Assembly (NCBI GenBank): GCA_019054805.1
Contig: JAHQIY010000011.1
Coordinates: 3,043,001-3,107,000 of the forward strand
DNA length: 64,000 nt
From: Brachionus manjavacas
Lineage: Eukaryota; Rotifera; Eurotatoria; Ploima; Brachionidae
Direction: 5' to 3'
Shown here one piece after another: positions 11,421 through 23,341 of this stretch. Within the stretch, counting starts at the first letter, position 1, and every line of letters starts with the position of its first letter. The position numbers and the translations under genes are program-made. The notes under the pieces were generated by a model. The model did not search any database. It was not told where the DNA came from and was given only the letters and a program-made list of their open reading frames with translations.

Positions 11421-12525
11421 AGGAAACTTTTGATGGCGTGCACAATGCAGAAAATAACAGAGCTTTTTGCAGACTTATTTTAATACATTAAACAAATTCG
11501 CTTAAGATTAATCATTTTACAGAACTAAGTTATCTCTTTTACTAAAAAAGTTATTCAAGTTTTTCTAAATGAAAAAGGTTGAATTGAAACGAACTACACT
11601 TCCCCTCTAAAAACTTATTTTATTAATTTTGAATTTATGCCTTAATTTTTCATGGAAAATTTATTTTTGACTTTTTATAAACTTGAATTCCGAATCATCA
11701 GAATTAAAAATACCAAATTATAATGATTTTTAGAATAAAAATGTTTTTCTCAATATTTAACCTAATTAAAAAAGACAACATTTTTACTTATAACTTACAA
11801 AACAAAATATATAAAATAAAAATTACAGGAAGTCAGGGAAGTCAGGGATGTTAAATTGTGTACAGGCGTCTCAAAAAGAAGCTTGTTTTTCTCGTTAGAA
11901 AACTAATACTTTCCTTTCACTTTTTGTGATTTTTGAGGGATATAAAAGAATTTTGCTATTATATAATAAAATCATCTACCAAAAAAACTAATTTTTTTTT
12001 TGTAATTAAAATTTTGGCCAAGTTTTTGGATTCTGACCACGTCTCCCAATAAAGTTACTATTAAACTTTTATTATTTTAATCCGAAAACCTTGGGTCTCG
12101 AGTAAGACTTGAGTAAGTCTAACCGGAAAGAGTCATAAGACCTTCCAGCGAATAAATAGGTAAGTATATCTAGATTCAACAATTAAAAATCATTTCGGGT
12201 CTAATTGTCCAAATTTCCGGACACCTTGGCCGACAAGGCCGCGCCGCTCGACCGGCTGGCATTTAGATTTTATTAGAACCGCTGTAGTTAATTGATTTTT
12301 TTAATCTATTTTTATGAGTTTGTTCCTAAAATTCAAATCATTTTAAAAACTTATTTTAATTTCTTTAAAATAAATCTATAATGAATTCTATTTATTAGAC
12401 CAAAAATAAAATAAAGTGCTTAAATTTATAAATTTTAATTCAGTATTATCAGAACTAAAAAAAAGTTTTAACTGTGAATATGAAAAACACAATTTTAAAA
12501 ATTTTCAGACACGGTTTCCTTTGCT
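11421..12525. other. non-coding stretch with a GC-rich island at 12060-12260
   Basis: Mostly AT-rich. The part from 12060 to 12260 is much richer in G+C and includes a G/C-only-like run around 12225-12260 with self-complementary words (TTGGCCGACAAGGCC). No ORF or tRNA fold is seen. It may be a transposon end. Confidence 0.35.
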
Positions 12526-13020
12526 TTATGAAGAGTTGGTCAGCAAGACTGTTTGATTTATAATCTTCGGATATGGTTGAACAATTGAGCCATCTAAAGA
12601 ATATAAAGAATTTGTTTTGTCAATCAAAGTAGATAATGGGCTTTTAGTTAAAATGTAATAAAAGGAGAGTGTAATGCCTACTATCAGAAAAACCACTGAA
12701 ACCAATAGACCAATAAATAAAACTAATAAAGTTGATCTTGAGTGTTTTTGAAAAAATGTTGGTTTGTAAAATTTAGCTTCAAATCCTTGAGGCTTGTTGA
12801 AATTTTTGTGCACAAATAAGTCATCATCTGTTTGTGTTCCAGCCAGCTTTGGATATTCTTCTTCCCAAATCGTAATTCCAGCTCGAATTGCGTCAGTTAA
12901 AGATTCATCTACAATTACTGATTTTGGGAAGACTGGGATTATATATTCGCTGTCAATATCTAATAATGTTGGCTTGAAAATTTCTTCAGTCCATGTTGTT
13001 TTTTCATAGTTTTTAACCAT
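12526..13020 (-). CDS. single-pass membrane protein, GTQT/FFQKH family member 2
   Basis: 164 aa, no visible intron. A hydrophilic N-terminal half contains LAGTQTDDDLF. Then KPTFFQKHSRST leads into one membrane segment (about residues 98-122, ending SFYY). A short tail of about 40 residues follows. Motif order and spacing match the protein at 9151-9687, and a shorter relative follows at 13140. All three lie on the minus strand within 4.3 kb, which points to tandem duplication. Function unknown; small single-pass proteins of this shape can be adaptors or surface antigens, but nothing here decides it. Confidence 0.65.
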   Translation of the reverse strand: MVKNYEKTTWTEEIFKPTLLDIDSEYIIPVFPKSVIVDESLTDAIRAGITIWEEEYPKLAGTQTDDDLFVHKNFNKPQGFEAKFYKPTFFQKHSRSTLLVLFIGLLVSVVFLIVGITLSFYYILTKSPLSTLIDKTNSLYSLDGSIVQPYPKIINQTVLLTNSS

Positions 13021-13139
13021 TTTTTTATTACAATAAAAATTTATAAATAAACCTAAAAATTTTCAGGTATAAACAATTTTTTTAATGATTCTTTAGTTTT
13101 ATTTTTTTAATAAAATGAAAAAAATTTCTGTTTGTTTTT

Positions 13140-13382
13140 TTAATTTGTCTTTGTTGTTAAATATACGTCATAGCCAGGGTTCAAAACATTTATGTATGGT
13201 CTTGCGGACAGAATGTAACCAACTGTAATACCAAGCATAAAAGCTAATACTGTGATAAGAACACATAAAATACCGATTGCCAGAAGAATAAAAAAGCTCT
13301 TGTATCTGAAACAAAATGAATTCTTGACTTTGACCGAATTGTCACTTGATGATGCAACTCCAATATCGGAATCTGATTCCAT
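13140..13382 (-). CDS. short single-pass membrane protein, probable third family member
   Basis: 80 aa. A Ser/Asp-rich N-terminus (MESDSDIGVASSSDNS) is followed by a basic RYKSFF, one membrane segment (about residues 31-55) and a 24-residue tail with an SARPYINVL segment. The membrane region and what follows resemble the two larger neighbours (TKSPLSTLI, HKTPVITFI), but the long N-terminal domain with GTQT is missing. It starts 120 bp beyond the start of the 12526-13020 gene on the same strand. Relationship is inference from topology and weak similarity. Confidence 0.5.
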   Translation of the reverse strand: MESDSDIGVASSSDNSVKVKNSFCFRYKSFFILLAIGILCVLITVLAFMLGITVGYILSARPYINVLNPGYDVYLTTKTN

Positions 13383-14160
13383 TTTGTCTAGAGAATAAAA
13401 TTTGAAAATTAAAAATCAAATTACTTTATTTGTTTTAAGATTTTATTTTAAAATTTTTCAACATTTTTTAAATGGCTTCTATTTGAATGGCAAATATAAT
13501 TGAAAAAATGAAATAAGCTGTTCTTCAAAAGAGTTTAAAATAAACACATTGATTTTTTACTAAACAGAGAATAACTTGTAATAATTTTAAAGAGTATTAA
13601 CAAAAGAGACATTTGTTTTCATAGACAGTTATAAATCTCATTTACAAAGAATATCCTTCTTTTAAAACGACCATTATCAAAAGCTCCAAAAACAGCTTTA
13701 AATTTTATTTAATTATTTTTCAAGCAAACAAAATTTAAGACTGAATTGAAATTTTGACAAATTAAAAATACATTTTTTCAAAAACATTTTTATTTTGACT
13801 TTTATGTCATTGTGAATTTTATCACACCATCATTTTAAACATAAATACGAAAACAACTTTTTCGTTAATAAATTTAAAAAAAAATTGAGCTTTATAATTT
13901 ATGATGGGAATATTGTGTCACACACACAAGCATGACCAACACACATTTATATCCTGATAGTGTTTTATTAAGTAAAAATAATTTAAATAAAAATTACAAA
14001 AATTCTTTTTCTTGAGACAAAATACTAAAAGAATCAAGAAATAATTTATATTACCAGCAATTTCGGAATCGAGAATATAAAAAAAGTGATAATCAAACAA
14101 AACGAATGTTAAGGCTGAAAATCGCAAAACTAGATCTACTTAAAGCAAAGCATAATTTCT
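13383..14160. other. AT-rich non-coding stretch
   Basis: No supported gene or repeat. The 69-codon minus-strand ORF at 13918-14127 is F/Y/L-rich and looks spurious. Confidence 0.4.
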
Positions 14161-14164
14161 AGAT

Positions 14165-14650
14165 GCATTGGTGTCGAATGATCTTGCAAATGGAGCAAAC
14201 AATGTTCAGCAGCGGTAGCAAAAGCTAACAGAATTTTAGGTCAAATTAATAATTCACTTGTGTGTTTGGATAGTAAGACTCTTAGACTTTTATACACAAG
14301 GCTTGTCAGACCTCATCTTGAATATGCCGTTAGTTCGTGGAATCCTTCAGCCAAAGCAAGTATAAATATGATTGAGAAGGTTCAGAGACGTGCAACCAAA
14401 TTGGTCAAACATTTAAAGAAAAAGTCAAACGAAGATAGACTTATATCGCTAGAACTAATTAACTTGGAAGAGCGCAGAACAAGAGGAGATTTAATTCAAT
14501 TGTTTAAAATGGTCAACGGCCATGAAAAAATCGACTAAGTGAATGGAGTGAACTTTGTAAAAAGTTTGAAAATGAGTCTTAGAAGAGAGCATAACATGAA
14601 GCTTTTTATAGAAATTAGTAGACGCGGCTCTTATAGGTATAATTTTTTTA
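14165..14650 (+). pseudogene. LINE reverse-transcriptase C-terminus (CR1/jockey-like), 5'-truncated relic
   Basis: Reads WSKQCSAAVAKANRILG (frame starting near 14190), then LYTRLVRPHLEYAVSSWNP, IEKVQRRATKLVKHL and RRTRGDLIQLFKMVNGHE. These are the conserved blocks after the catalytic domain of CR1/jockey-like LINEs. A frameshift near 14188 and a stop at 14536-14538 break it. After about 14650 the similarity ends, and an ORF tail with five Thr codons in a row (to 14841) is not recognised. Confidence 0.8.
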
Positions 14651-15149
14651 ACGAACAGAAACGTGTAGATTTATTCTATACTGCAGTACTTATTACTTCT
14701 ACTACTACTACTACATTGGACGAAGATCCAGAGGAGCCGCATTTTAACTATATTCGTTCTCTTATGAACCATGAAACTCTAAAAGGTATTTCAAATGCAA
14801 ATAAAGCTGAAGAAGAGTTTAAAAAACAGTTAACAGAATAATACATAGCTGCTATTATCTCGAAAGAGATGGAAGATGAAGTAAGCTGAGTTTTTAAACA
14901 AATACGGCGAGACTTATTTGTTTTTATATTTTCTTAATTTTTTGGTTATTATTTTAAATTGGAATCAGCAATAAATCGATTCATCATTATTCTTCTTAAT
15001 TAATTTTTGACAAAAAATTTTTTTGAATTTTCTTTTTGTCAGTCAATCGCCTATTAAGAAAGCTTTATTTGCATTTGAAATATTAAGAAAGCAAGATCCG
15101 ATAAAAAAATTTTGAAAAAAATTTAACGTTTAAATTAAGACATAATTTG

Positions 15150-15880
15150 GGCTTTAGATTAAACAAATTGAGATGGACGAATTAATTGATCTTTCACTTA
15201 CCTTAATATTGAGTCATTTTTTATTATCCCAGAAGATTTCATCAAGGAATTACTTGGTTACTTTTTCGATGCTGTTAAATTCAATGGTTTCAAAGTTGAA
15301 CAAATTTGAGAAGAAACATACAAAGTTATTTGTGTCAAATCGATGTGAGACGAGTAGAAGTAGAGTCGAGTAGAGTCCTTTCCGAAAGAATCGAGCAGTT
15401 GGATAGGAACTCGACTTTTCCCACAGTCTTATGCAGATTAAATGGCGCAATTTCAATTGCTAGACAAAAACAAAATTGCTATTTTTGTAATGGTAGAGGT
15501 CACAACATTGCTAGATGTCCTGTTAAGAACCAAGCTTGCGAAAACTGTAATCAAAAAAGACATTTTACTCAGAAATGCTCATTAGCTGAGAGACTAAAAT
15601 TGTTTGAAAGAGCTAACAATGACTAAAGCGAAAAAGTTATTCATGAATAAGAAGAAGAAAAGTCCAATATAGAAACAATCATCTTAGACATGATTAACAT
15701 ATGTCCAGAGCCAGAGTTCCCGAAAAACGAGTCAACAAATAAGGAATCTTTCTTAACGTCACATTTCACTCAGAAAGGTATGCTTAATCCGGTTCTACCA
15801 GTTTGTCTAATTAAAGATTCTAAGCAAGTTAACTGCTCAAATTTGGAAAAAATGAGGGATCAATTTAAAAAGTAAAGTAA
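15150..15880 (+). pseudogene. retroelement gag relic with two CCHC zinc knuckles
   Basis: Within 15306-15626 there are two adjacent CX2CX4HX4C knuckles, CYFCNGRGHNIARC and CENCNQKRHFTQKC, typical of nucleocapsid regions of LTR retroelements. Upstream, fragments such as IPEDFIKELLGYFFDAVKFN suggest a decayed gag core split over frames. Downstream, 15690-15875 gives LPVCLIKDSKQVNC, which may be the start of a protease region, but no active-site motif follows. No LTRs found. Confidence 0.65.
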
Positions 15881-17064
15881 ATCTCTTTTTACTAATGTTC
15901 AAACAAGTAAGCAAATCAAGCGCGTTATAGGATCTGAGGAATCATAAACAGCAGAGTCGAAAAAATAAAAAGATTAAGCTAATGATCAAGAAAACAGTGA
16001 CCTTAATGACTAATTTCAATACAACAATATTGGACTCACATTAGATGAAAACCGTTTCAAAAAATGCCAAAAAACAGGCAACATACTTTTTTTTTCTATT
16101 AAATGACTCCACAATTTTTTGAATTCAAAAGAAGATATTATATGAGGTTGGCCGGTGTTTCCTAGATCTAGATCGCTCCTGGATAAGGAGTGAATTTTGT
16201 TCCAAATGATTGCATGATCTTGAATAGACCATACGTTCTAATAACTTTCCTAATTAACTCGTTATACAAATAAGTCTGTAATTTAAAGGATCTTGTGAAA
16301 AGGAGAGGTCTTTTTTTGAATGAAACTAATGAACGAAGACTTCCACGCTTTCGGAACTCTTCCTTCTCGAAGAGATAAATTAAAAAGTTCTATGATTTCT
16401 ATTAGTGAATTTCTAGGTAAGTTTTTTAACCCTTATTTTTTCTTTTGGCAAAATTTTTAGATATTATAATATATTTAAGATTTCAACCTAAAAATTGTTT
16501 AAATTTTTTTATTTTAAATTCTAGCGTTTTGTCGTTTTAAAAAATAAAAATACGAGACTTTATATCAATATGATATAACTTGTCTTATTGCTAATGTTAC
16601 TAAAAATAAAAAGCAATGCTAGCAGTTTTTCTAGTTAATTATTTAAATTAAAAAAATTAAAAAATTAGCTATGATAAGCAAAATTGAATTAATATATTCA
16701 GGAAATTTTCTATGAAGTGAAATTTTAATAATAAAATCACATAGCCTTTTACAGAATGATCATTATTCTTCTAAATGTTTTTTTTTTATTTAAAATAATT
16801 AAGCAGAATTAAAAAAATATTAACAAAAAAGACACATGAAGTTTTTAAGACTTGTCAAAAATTTTAATGAAAATTCTGTTCAAGCTCTGAATAATAAATT
16901 AAAGGCAATCAGTGAATTTTGATTATTTCATCTTTTTGTTTATCAATTTTTTTCAAATCAGAAGAAAAATGGCCAATAAATTTCTATTTAAATCTTTTGA
17001 TCGGATTGATAAATAATTTAGAAAAAAAATTCCAGATCTAAAAACAGGCTTATTTTTGCTGATA
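15881..17064. other. non-coding stretch
   Basis: Decayed DNA between the gag relic and the sulfotransferase gene. A less AT-rich patch at 16140-16400 has no coding signal that I can identify. Confidence 0.35.
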
Positions 17065-18175
17065 ATGAAAAAATTAATAATATTGTATGTTCTTGTGGTG
17101 TTTATTTTTGGTTTCAAAATAAATCTACATGGAAAACTACCAACTCGGAGCAACATTTCAAGATATCTGTTCCATGATTTCTTAGACACTACAAATGACT
17201 CATTTGAAAAAAAATGGATTTCAAATTCAATTGAAAAATTTAGCAAAATTAAGAGTATTAACATCTATTTTTTAAAAACCCACAAAACAGCTTCAAGCGC
17301 TGTAAGAAATGTTTTGTTTCGTTTGACTATAAGAAAAAAGATGAAAAATATTGAAAGACTCAAAATTTCTAATTCAAAATATAAAAATTCATCAGGAAAC
17401 AAAATATTCTACAGCCATGTTATCCACCGTCCGTATTTGGCTAGGAAAACGTTCCCCAAAAACAAATCGATTTATATAACCATAATTCGAGATCCAGTTA
17501 AGCAATGTTTGTCCTATTTAAATTACAACCCGAGAAACAAAGACAGGAAAGAACTTATTTTTCGATCAGCCTACAACAAAACACTTCCGAATCAGACAAA
17601 AATTTTAAATTATTCAAAAGCTTGTAGTCAGAAATTTAATGAGCTACGACTTGGGAATTGTTAAATGCAATGAATTTTACCAGGGTTCCCAAGAAAAGCT
17701 CATAGCAAAATTTCAGCAAGAATTCGATTTGGTTCTTCTAAGTGAATATTTTAATGAAGGCATGATTCTGCTGAAAAAATTTCTAAATCTTTCTTATGAA
17801 GACGTGGTTTGTTTGAGTGTAAATGAAGGGACCATTAGACCTACTAGTAGTTTGCGGAAAATTGTGGGAGAAATTATTCCGAAAGAGAGCAATGCCGATT
17901 TTGCTTTGTACAACTATTACAAGAAGTTTTATGAAAAAATAGCTCCATGGTTGCAAAAGGAGGTCCAAGTGCTAAAAAATTTAAATCAAAAATATCAAGA
18001 TCAATGTACATCCGGAAGGGAAAGGAAATTTTTTTTCGGCAAAGCTCCTTTTAATGCGTTTAAGCTGGCCAAAAAGTTGCCTAATAAACTGAAACAAAAG
18101 TGTTGGATGCTAACAGAAACCAACAAGCACTTGACACAATATTATAAAAAACTAACTAAAAAAAATTTAATTTAA
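17065..18175 (+). pseudogene. galactose-3-O-sulfotransferase-like gene with one frameshift
   Basis: A Golgi type II sulfotransferase that would move sulfate from PAPS to galactose on glycans. The ATG at 17065 gives a signal anchor (residues 3-18), a 5'-phosphosulfate loop KTHKTASSAV (71-80), a 3'-phosphate motif IRDPVKQCLSYLNY (141-154), and, in the next frame, the family motif MSYDLG (from 17639). The frames switch by one base at about 17630, next to AAATTT. Without the break the length (about 370 aa) fits the Gal3ST family, and both halves keep their motifs. This is either a recent pseudogene or a homopolymer error. Its last codons lie inside the left arm of the large inverted repeat. Confidence 0.85.
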
Positions 18176-20491
18176 ATTTAGTTTAACTTTTCTAAAATAA
18201 TTTCAATTTAAAACCATTTAAAAATTGTCTTGGAAATTTTCACATTGAATTTGCTGTCCATACTAAATTCAAAAAAAAGAACCCTGTTGAAAAAAATGCT
18301 AAAATACTCTAAAATCTAATCATCTCCTCAGTTTTATAATTATGATCACAATTTGGCAACAATTTTTGGAAATTTATTAGATTCATACAAAAAATTTAAA
18401 ACAAACTTTTAATGCTTCTTTTTTTACTCTCAATTTTGTTAAATAATATAATATTTGAAGACAAAAAATTGTTTAAATGTGTGAAAATCGGAAATTTTTT
18501 TGAGATTAATTGAAAAAAAAATTAAAAACAAGAAATTTCAAAAAAAAAACCAAGAGTCATTAGAGATTAAATTAAACTAAATCTTCCACAGCCAAAAGCA
18601 ATTATAAATTGAAAAGAAAACTCTTCTTTAAATTAAAAAATGAAAACTATTCAATTGAAAATATTAGTAAAATTAGTCTGGAATTTTAAATAAAGTGTTA
18701 GGTCGATTTTTATGACATGCCATTAAATAATCTTTATTAATGTTATAAGACTCAGTCGTTAATTCTGAATAGCCAGATATAATGACATGTCGTGTAAATC
18801 GAGTAATAACGCTATTTAATCAAATATTTTCCCGCAATTTTGTTTTAAAAAAATTTTAAATTAATCGAAAAATAGCGATCATTTTAATCTTGTTCTAAAT
18901 TAAAAAATTAAATTTCGAAAATTAAATTGGCGCACTAAGCAAATTTCAAATGACACGAACACTTTGTTAATATTTCAAAAACTCAAGTGATTTAAAAATC
19001 ATTTTTGAAATTTTTTTTATTTGAAAAATTTGCAATTTAAAAATTTAAAAAATAATTTGACAAATAAATTAAACCGGGAAAATAGAAAAATTTAGTTGTA
19101 AAAAAAATACAAAAAAAAAAATTAATTAATTTAAAAAAAAATTGAATCAAAATAAATAAAATAGAAAATAATGAATTGTTAAATTTCATGCAATTATTGA
19201 GTCAATAATAAAGTGAATATTTTCAATTAAAGTGTGCACAACTTTTTGGTCAAAATATTTTGAATTGTATGAAAAACTCCAGCAAAGTGTGTCATCAAAA
19301 GTACACAATCCGTGAAAGTTAACGCTTGACCACCTGTTCTCAGCACACGAAACACTGAAATAAATTTCATTTACTTTGAACAACTCAAATTGTTTATAAA
19401 CAGCTACTTTGCCCAAATTGGACATGGCAAAGTGGACAGCTCCATTTTCAAACTTAAAATCGTTGTCTATCAAATCGAGCAAAGCACTGCTAAGCTTAGC
19501 ATTTTCATACAGCTCATTGTGTGCAATTCTCTCGTGAATCGAGTCCGATTCTTGCTTGGCCATTTTCCAGAAATGTTTTGCCAAAAATTGTTTGTCAATT
19601 GGCGTGTCCATTAAATTAGCTGTTGTCAAGTGACCATTTAGCGGAACCGGCCAAAAGCCCATCGTCAAATTGTCCATGTTCAGTAATGGTCTCAAGTTGG
19701 CCAACATGTGAAAATAAATGCATTCCATGAGCTTTTTGTCACATTTAAATTGTCTGTACAATTGAAAATAGGCCAAAGCAGTCACAATGTTCAAGCAGCC
19801 AGCCAGCTTTGTTCCATGCTCTTTGGCTTTTGCATACAATCGCTTCATTTTATTCGCCTCGATCTTAAAACACTTGTATCGAGTTCGAGTGCTCAGAGAC
19901 GACTGATTTTTGAGCTCCGTTGCCATCCTGTTCTCATGTGGTATGTGATAATCATGATTCAAGCGAATTTCACTCAATTCTTTTGGTTGTTTTTGAACAA
20001 TTTTTCTTCCATGGAAGCCTCGATCTGAACCACTTTGGTATTGAGTTTGTGATTTTTGACACTTTTCTCAATCAGGTCCAACAATTGCTGCAAAATAACA
20101 GCACCATTTCTTCCATCAATTATTGCGTGATGCACAGTGAAAAGCATGCAGTATTTGTTCTCACTCAATTGAATGAACATCAAGCGCCAAAGTAGTCCGT
20201 TTTTTGAGTCGACTGGCTTTGCGTTCATTTCTTGCTCATGATACACTTGCCACTCGTTCTCGTGCTTTACGCGCACAAATTTCACATTTTCCATCGAACG
20301 AATTTTTCGTCTAGAAGCATACACAAAGTATCTCTGCCTGGAAAATTTGGCATGCTCTGGATCATACTCGATCTTTATTTTGGCACACAAAAGTGGATGC
20401 GCTTTCTTCCATGCATCCAATGCCTTGTGTATTTTGTGTCTATGCTCGAACAAATTTATCTTGGATTCGAACAATAGGCTAAATGGTAGTA
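18142..20491 (+). repeat. left arm of a ~2.3-kb inverted repeat
   Basis: This arm matches 23508-25733 in inverse orientation. The coding part is almost identical. The flanking non-coding part has many small differences and an extra ~140 bp here (about 18355-18490) that the right arm lacks. The outer edge falls inside the last codons of the sulfotransferase gene. The inner edge is sharp at TACTACCATTT within the acyltransferase reading frame. Confidence 0.9.
18697..18810. mobile_element. short palindromic MITE-like element (left copy)
   Basis: Imperfect terminal inverted repeats of about 32 bp: TCGATTTTTATGACATGCCAT at one end and, read inversely, TCGATTTACACGACATGTCAT at the other. No coding capacity. 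The same element lies at 25190-25302 in the other arm, so it predates the arm duplication. Confidence 0.55.
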
Positions 20492-20666
20492 TAAAATTAT
20501 TCTTGCTTAGCTCTTGTTCAAATAAAAGTTCAGCGCTGTCCAGTTTTCTGATCATCTCATTTTCTTGCATCCCGAAGTAGTTTACCGAATCTGAATAGTA
20601 GTGACTTGAAATGTCAGCTTTGGGCGCCCATTTTTTTTCCTCTTTAGGATTTGAAGTCATTTTCAA
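19186..20666 (-). pseudogene. HHxxxDG acyltransferase (condensation-domain fold), left copy, frameshifted
   Basis: Inverted copy of the gene at 23342-24814. The first part (20666-19974) has its own N-terminus, ending in IRKLDSAELLFEQEL, and then becomes identical to the right copy from LPFSLLFESK on, including HHAIIDG. A run of four T at 19981-19984 matches five A in the other copy (24015-24019), shifting the frame so that the protein stops after FKNNQKN. The rest (19977-19186) stays open and differs from the right copy at almost no position (one seen: FDD versus FED). Either a very recent pseudogene or a one-base sequencing error. Confidence 0.85.
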
Positions 20667-20830
20667 TCTATGAATATTGAATAAAGAGATTTTTTACTTT
20701 TTTTTAAATAAAATTTTCAAATATAATTTTTCTATTTATTTATAATCTTCAGTCTAGAACCTTTACCGTTTAATAATGTTTGTTTTAAATGGCGTTATCT
20801 ATTAATCTTTTTTTAATCAAATTTTAATTG

Positions 20831-20890
20831 CTAATTGTTCAATGTCTTTCTTAAAGGTAAGACGTTTCTAATTTAAGACAGACCCCTTTA
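20831..20890 (-). promoter_or_regulatory. conserved upstream block of the left acyltransferase
   Basis: Read on the minus strand it matches 23197-23250: both have AAATTAG, GTCTTACCTTTAA and AGACATTG in the same order. It lies 165-225 bp before the start codon. Shared only by the two paralog promoters, so a regulatory role is plausible but unproven. Confidence 0.45.
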
Positions 20891-23196
20891 GATTTAAAGT
20901 AAATAGAACATTTTTTTTTGCCAACTCATGCGCTTTGGAATTTTTGATGAAAATCAAATTGGCCTTTAAAATTTTTAAGTCAAATTTAAACAAGTTCTAA
21001 GCATCTATTTTCGGTTTTTATTTTACTAACATTTGAATTTTTTTGTTTCTGATAAGAGAGCTTTTTATAATTTTTTGACTTATTTTTTAAAAATTTATAA
21101 AACATGATTTATAAAAAATTATCACTTGAAAATTGAAATTGAATTTAGCAAAACTTGAAAAAAAATTTACTGATTCTAACTATAATGAAAAAATTTTATC
21201 AAAAAATTTGGATAATTCCTAAAATTAGTTATTTTTTATGTAATGTTTCTATTAATAATTTTATTTTTACATGTTAAATCATAAGAAATTTAAGCTACCC
21301 TTACAGTTCTAAAAATATGCCAAAAAATTTATTGTTATTTTGAGATCTTCAAAGCGGTATTTATACGCGTTTTTTTAGATTAGTTTGATCAATAAGGCGT
21401 TCTTGTCCTGGTTATTTTTGCTCGATATCTAGCTCATTTTTCATTTCAAGGTTTTTAGTAAGCAATTGCATACTTCAATATTTATCAATGCGAATCTTCC
21501 GATGCCTAATTCGAGCAAATTCCAGATAAATCTAGCTTTTTATTTAAATTAAAACATTTTTTTTACGTAAATGACAAAAATCGGTCTCAAATAAGTCAAT
21601 AATTTATATTTAATTAAAATTTTTTTTTTTTGCAAATAAATTCATATTTATTGAATTTTGAAATAATTTTATTTTAATTAAATTTAATAAAAAAAACAAA
21701 AACCATCCCTTGATTTGGATAATTATTCTATTCACCAAAACAAAAAATATTTGTTTTTTAAAGAGAATTAGACCTCGAAATTTTTTTAAAATTTTTTTCT
21801 ATAGAAATAGGGCAAACTTCAAGTTCATTTCTTTTCGAGTAAATACCATCCGAAACTTGACATAAAAATATTTTTATTCTAGAAGAAACTTAAATTTTGC
21901 AAAAAAAAATTTTGGAAAGAATAAAGGGGAAATTTGGACATTGTTTCAAAAAACGACTAAAAATCAATTTTCAAATTGTTTTAAATAAACATAGCCACTT
22001 AAAGAAATAAATTTCATGATCAAAAAATCAAAAATCAAAAAATTTCTAGAACATTAAATAAAAAATTGTTAAATGTCAAGCACATTAAACTAAAAATTTT
22101 AATACAAATCAAATCTTAATCAGGATTATATTTTTAAAAAAGATTATTGCGAAAATTAAAATTAATTTAACAAAGTTTGAATGAAAAAATTTTAAAGTCT
22201 TAAGAAATATTCATTTACTAATGATTAGTAAAATTTGATCATCATTTAACAAAAATATTTCTATGCGCTAAAAATGAAAATTTTAATAAAAAATTGATAA
22301 ACAATTTCCAATTTATTTATTTACACCAAACATAATTTGGCAGTTTTTAACTTAAATAGTTTCTGACTTCACAGAATCGAATCCAATTTCTTAATTAAGA
22401 CAAGGAAGTTTAAAAGATCTTTTTAATGATGATTTTTCAGTTTTACATGGCATTTGACTTGATGAATCAAAATTTATAAAAATATACCCTTAAATATCTA
22501 AAAAAATCAAAAAATTAAATACGCTCATACTTAATTTATTCAAATTCTAAGTTTTTAAGGCTTCGAGATCAATAATATTTAATCAAAAAATTTTTAATTG
22601 AACATAACAATTTAGAATTTTAAAGAAAATTTTTTTATCATAACTTTGGTGATTAATAAGCTCTAATATTTTTCTCAAAGAAATTTAAACAAAAAATATT
22701 AGTCATTTTTAAATAAATGGATTTAATATTCAAGTAATTCAATGAGAATTTTTTTCAAAATTCTTCTAATAATTAAGCAAGCATGTTTAATAATAAAATA
22801 AATTCGCAAAACTTTATTCTATAAAAATCTAAAATCAAACATTTGTCTCAAAAACTTATTTATTTAATAATTTCAAAATATTTAATATATAAATAAATGA
22901 CATTTCGTTTAATCCCGCTGGAAATATTTCGACTAATGTAAAGTCAAAATTCAATATTTTTTTAAACTAGAATTATAGATTTAAATGTTAGTAAAATAAA
23001 ATACCAAAAATAGATTTTCAAAAATATTGTTTAAATATTATTTATTAAAGGTCAATACAATCGTCATCAAAAACTAGAGGAAAATTCTCTAGCACATGGT
23101 TAGGCAATTTAAAAATTCGAAGATGAGTATAAAGATAAATCAACAAGAGTTTCTATTTACTTTTTATCAAGTATCTAAGATTTTTTCAATAAAGCA
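20891..23196. other. unique spacer of the inverted pair
   Basis: About 2.3 kb of very AT-rich DNA between the divergent promoters, with no ORF, tRNA or clear repeat. It would form the loop if the arms paired. Confidence 0.5.
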
Positions 23197-23250
23197 AGGG
23201 GCTGGTCTAAAATTAGACGAGTCTTACCTTTAAACAGACATTGACAATTA
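23197..23250 (+). promoter_or_regulatory. conserved upstream block of the right acyltransferase
   Basis: Matches the inverse of 20831-20890 around GTCTTACCTTTAA and AGACATTG. It ends about 90 bp before the ATG at 23342. Confidence 0.45.
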
Positions 23251-23341
23251 AAAAAAAGAATCTTGTTCAAATTTTAAAAAAAGATAACGCTTAAAAATAC
23301 AATAATAAACGAAAAAATTGAATTTTGAAAATTAAAAATTT

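Noticed and set aside
19974-19990. Programmed frameshift in the left acyltransferase
   Set aside because: The right copy encodes the same region without a shift, differing only by one A in a run.
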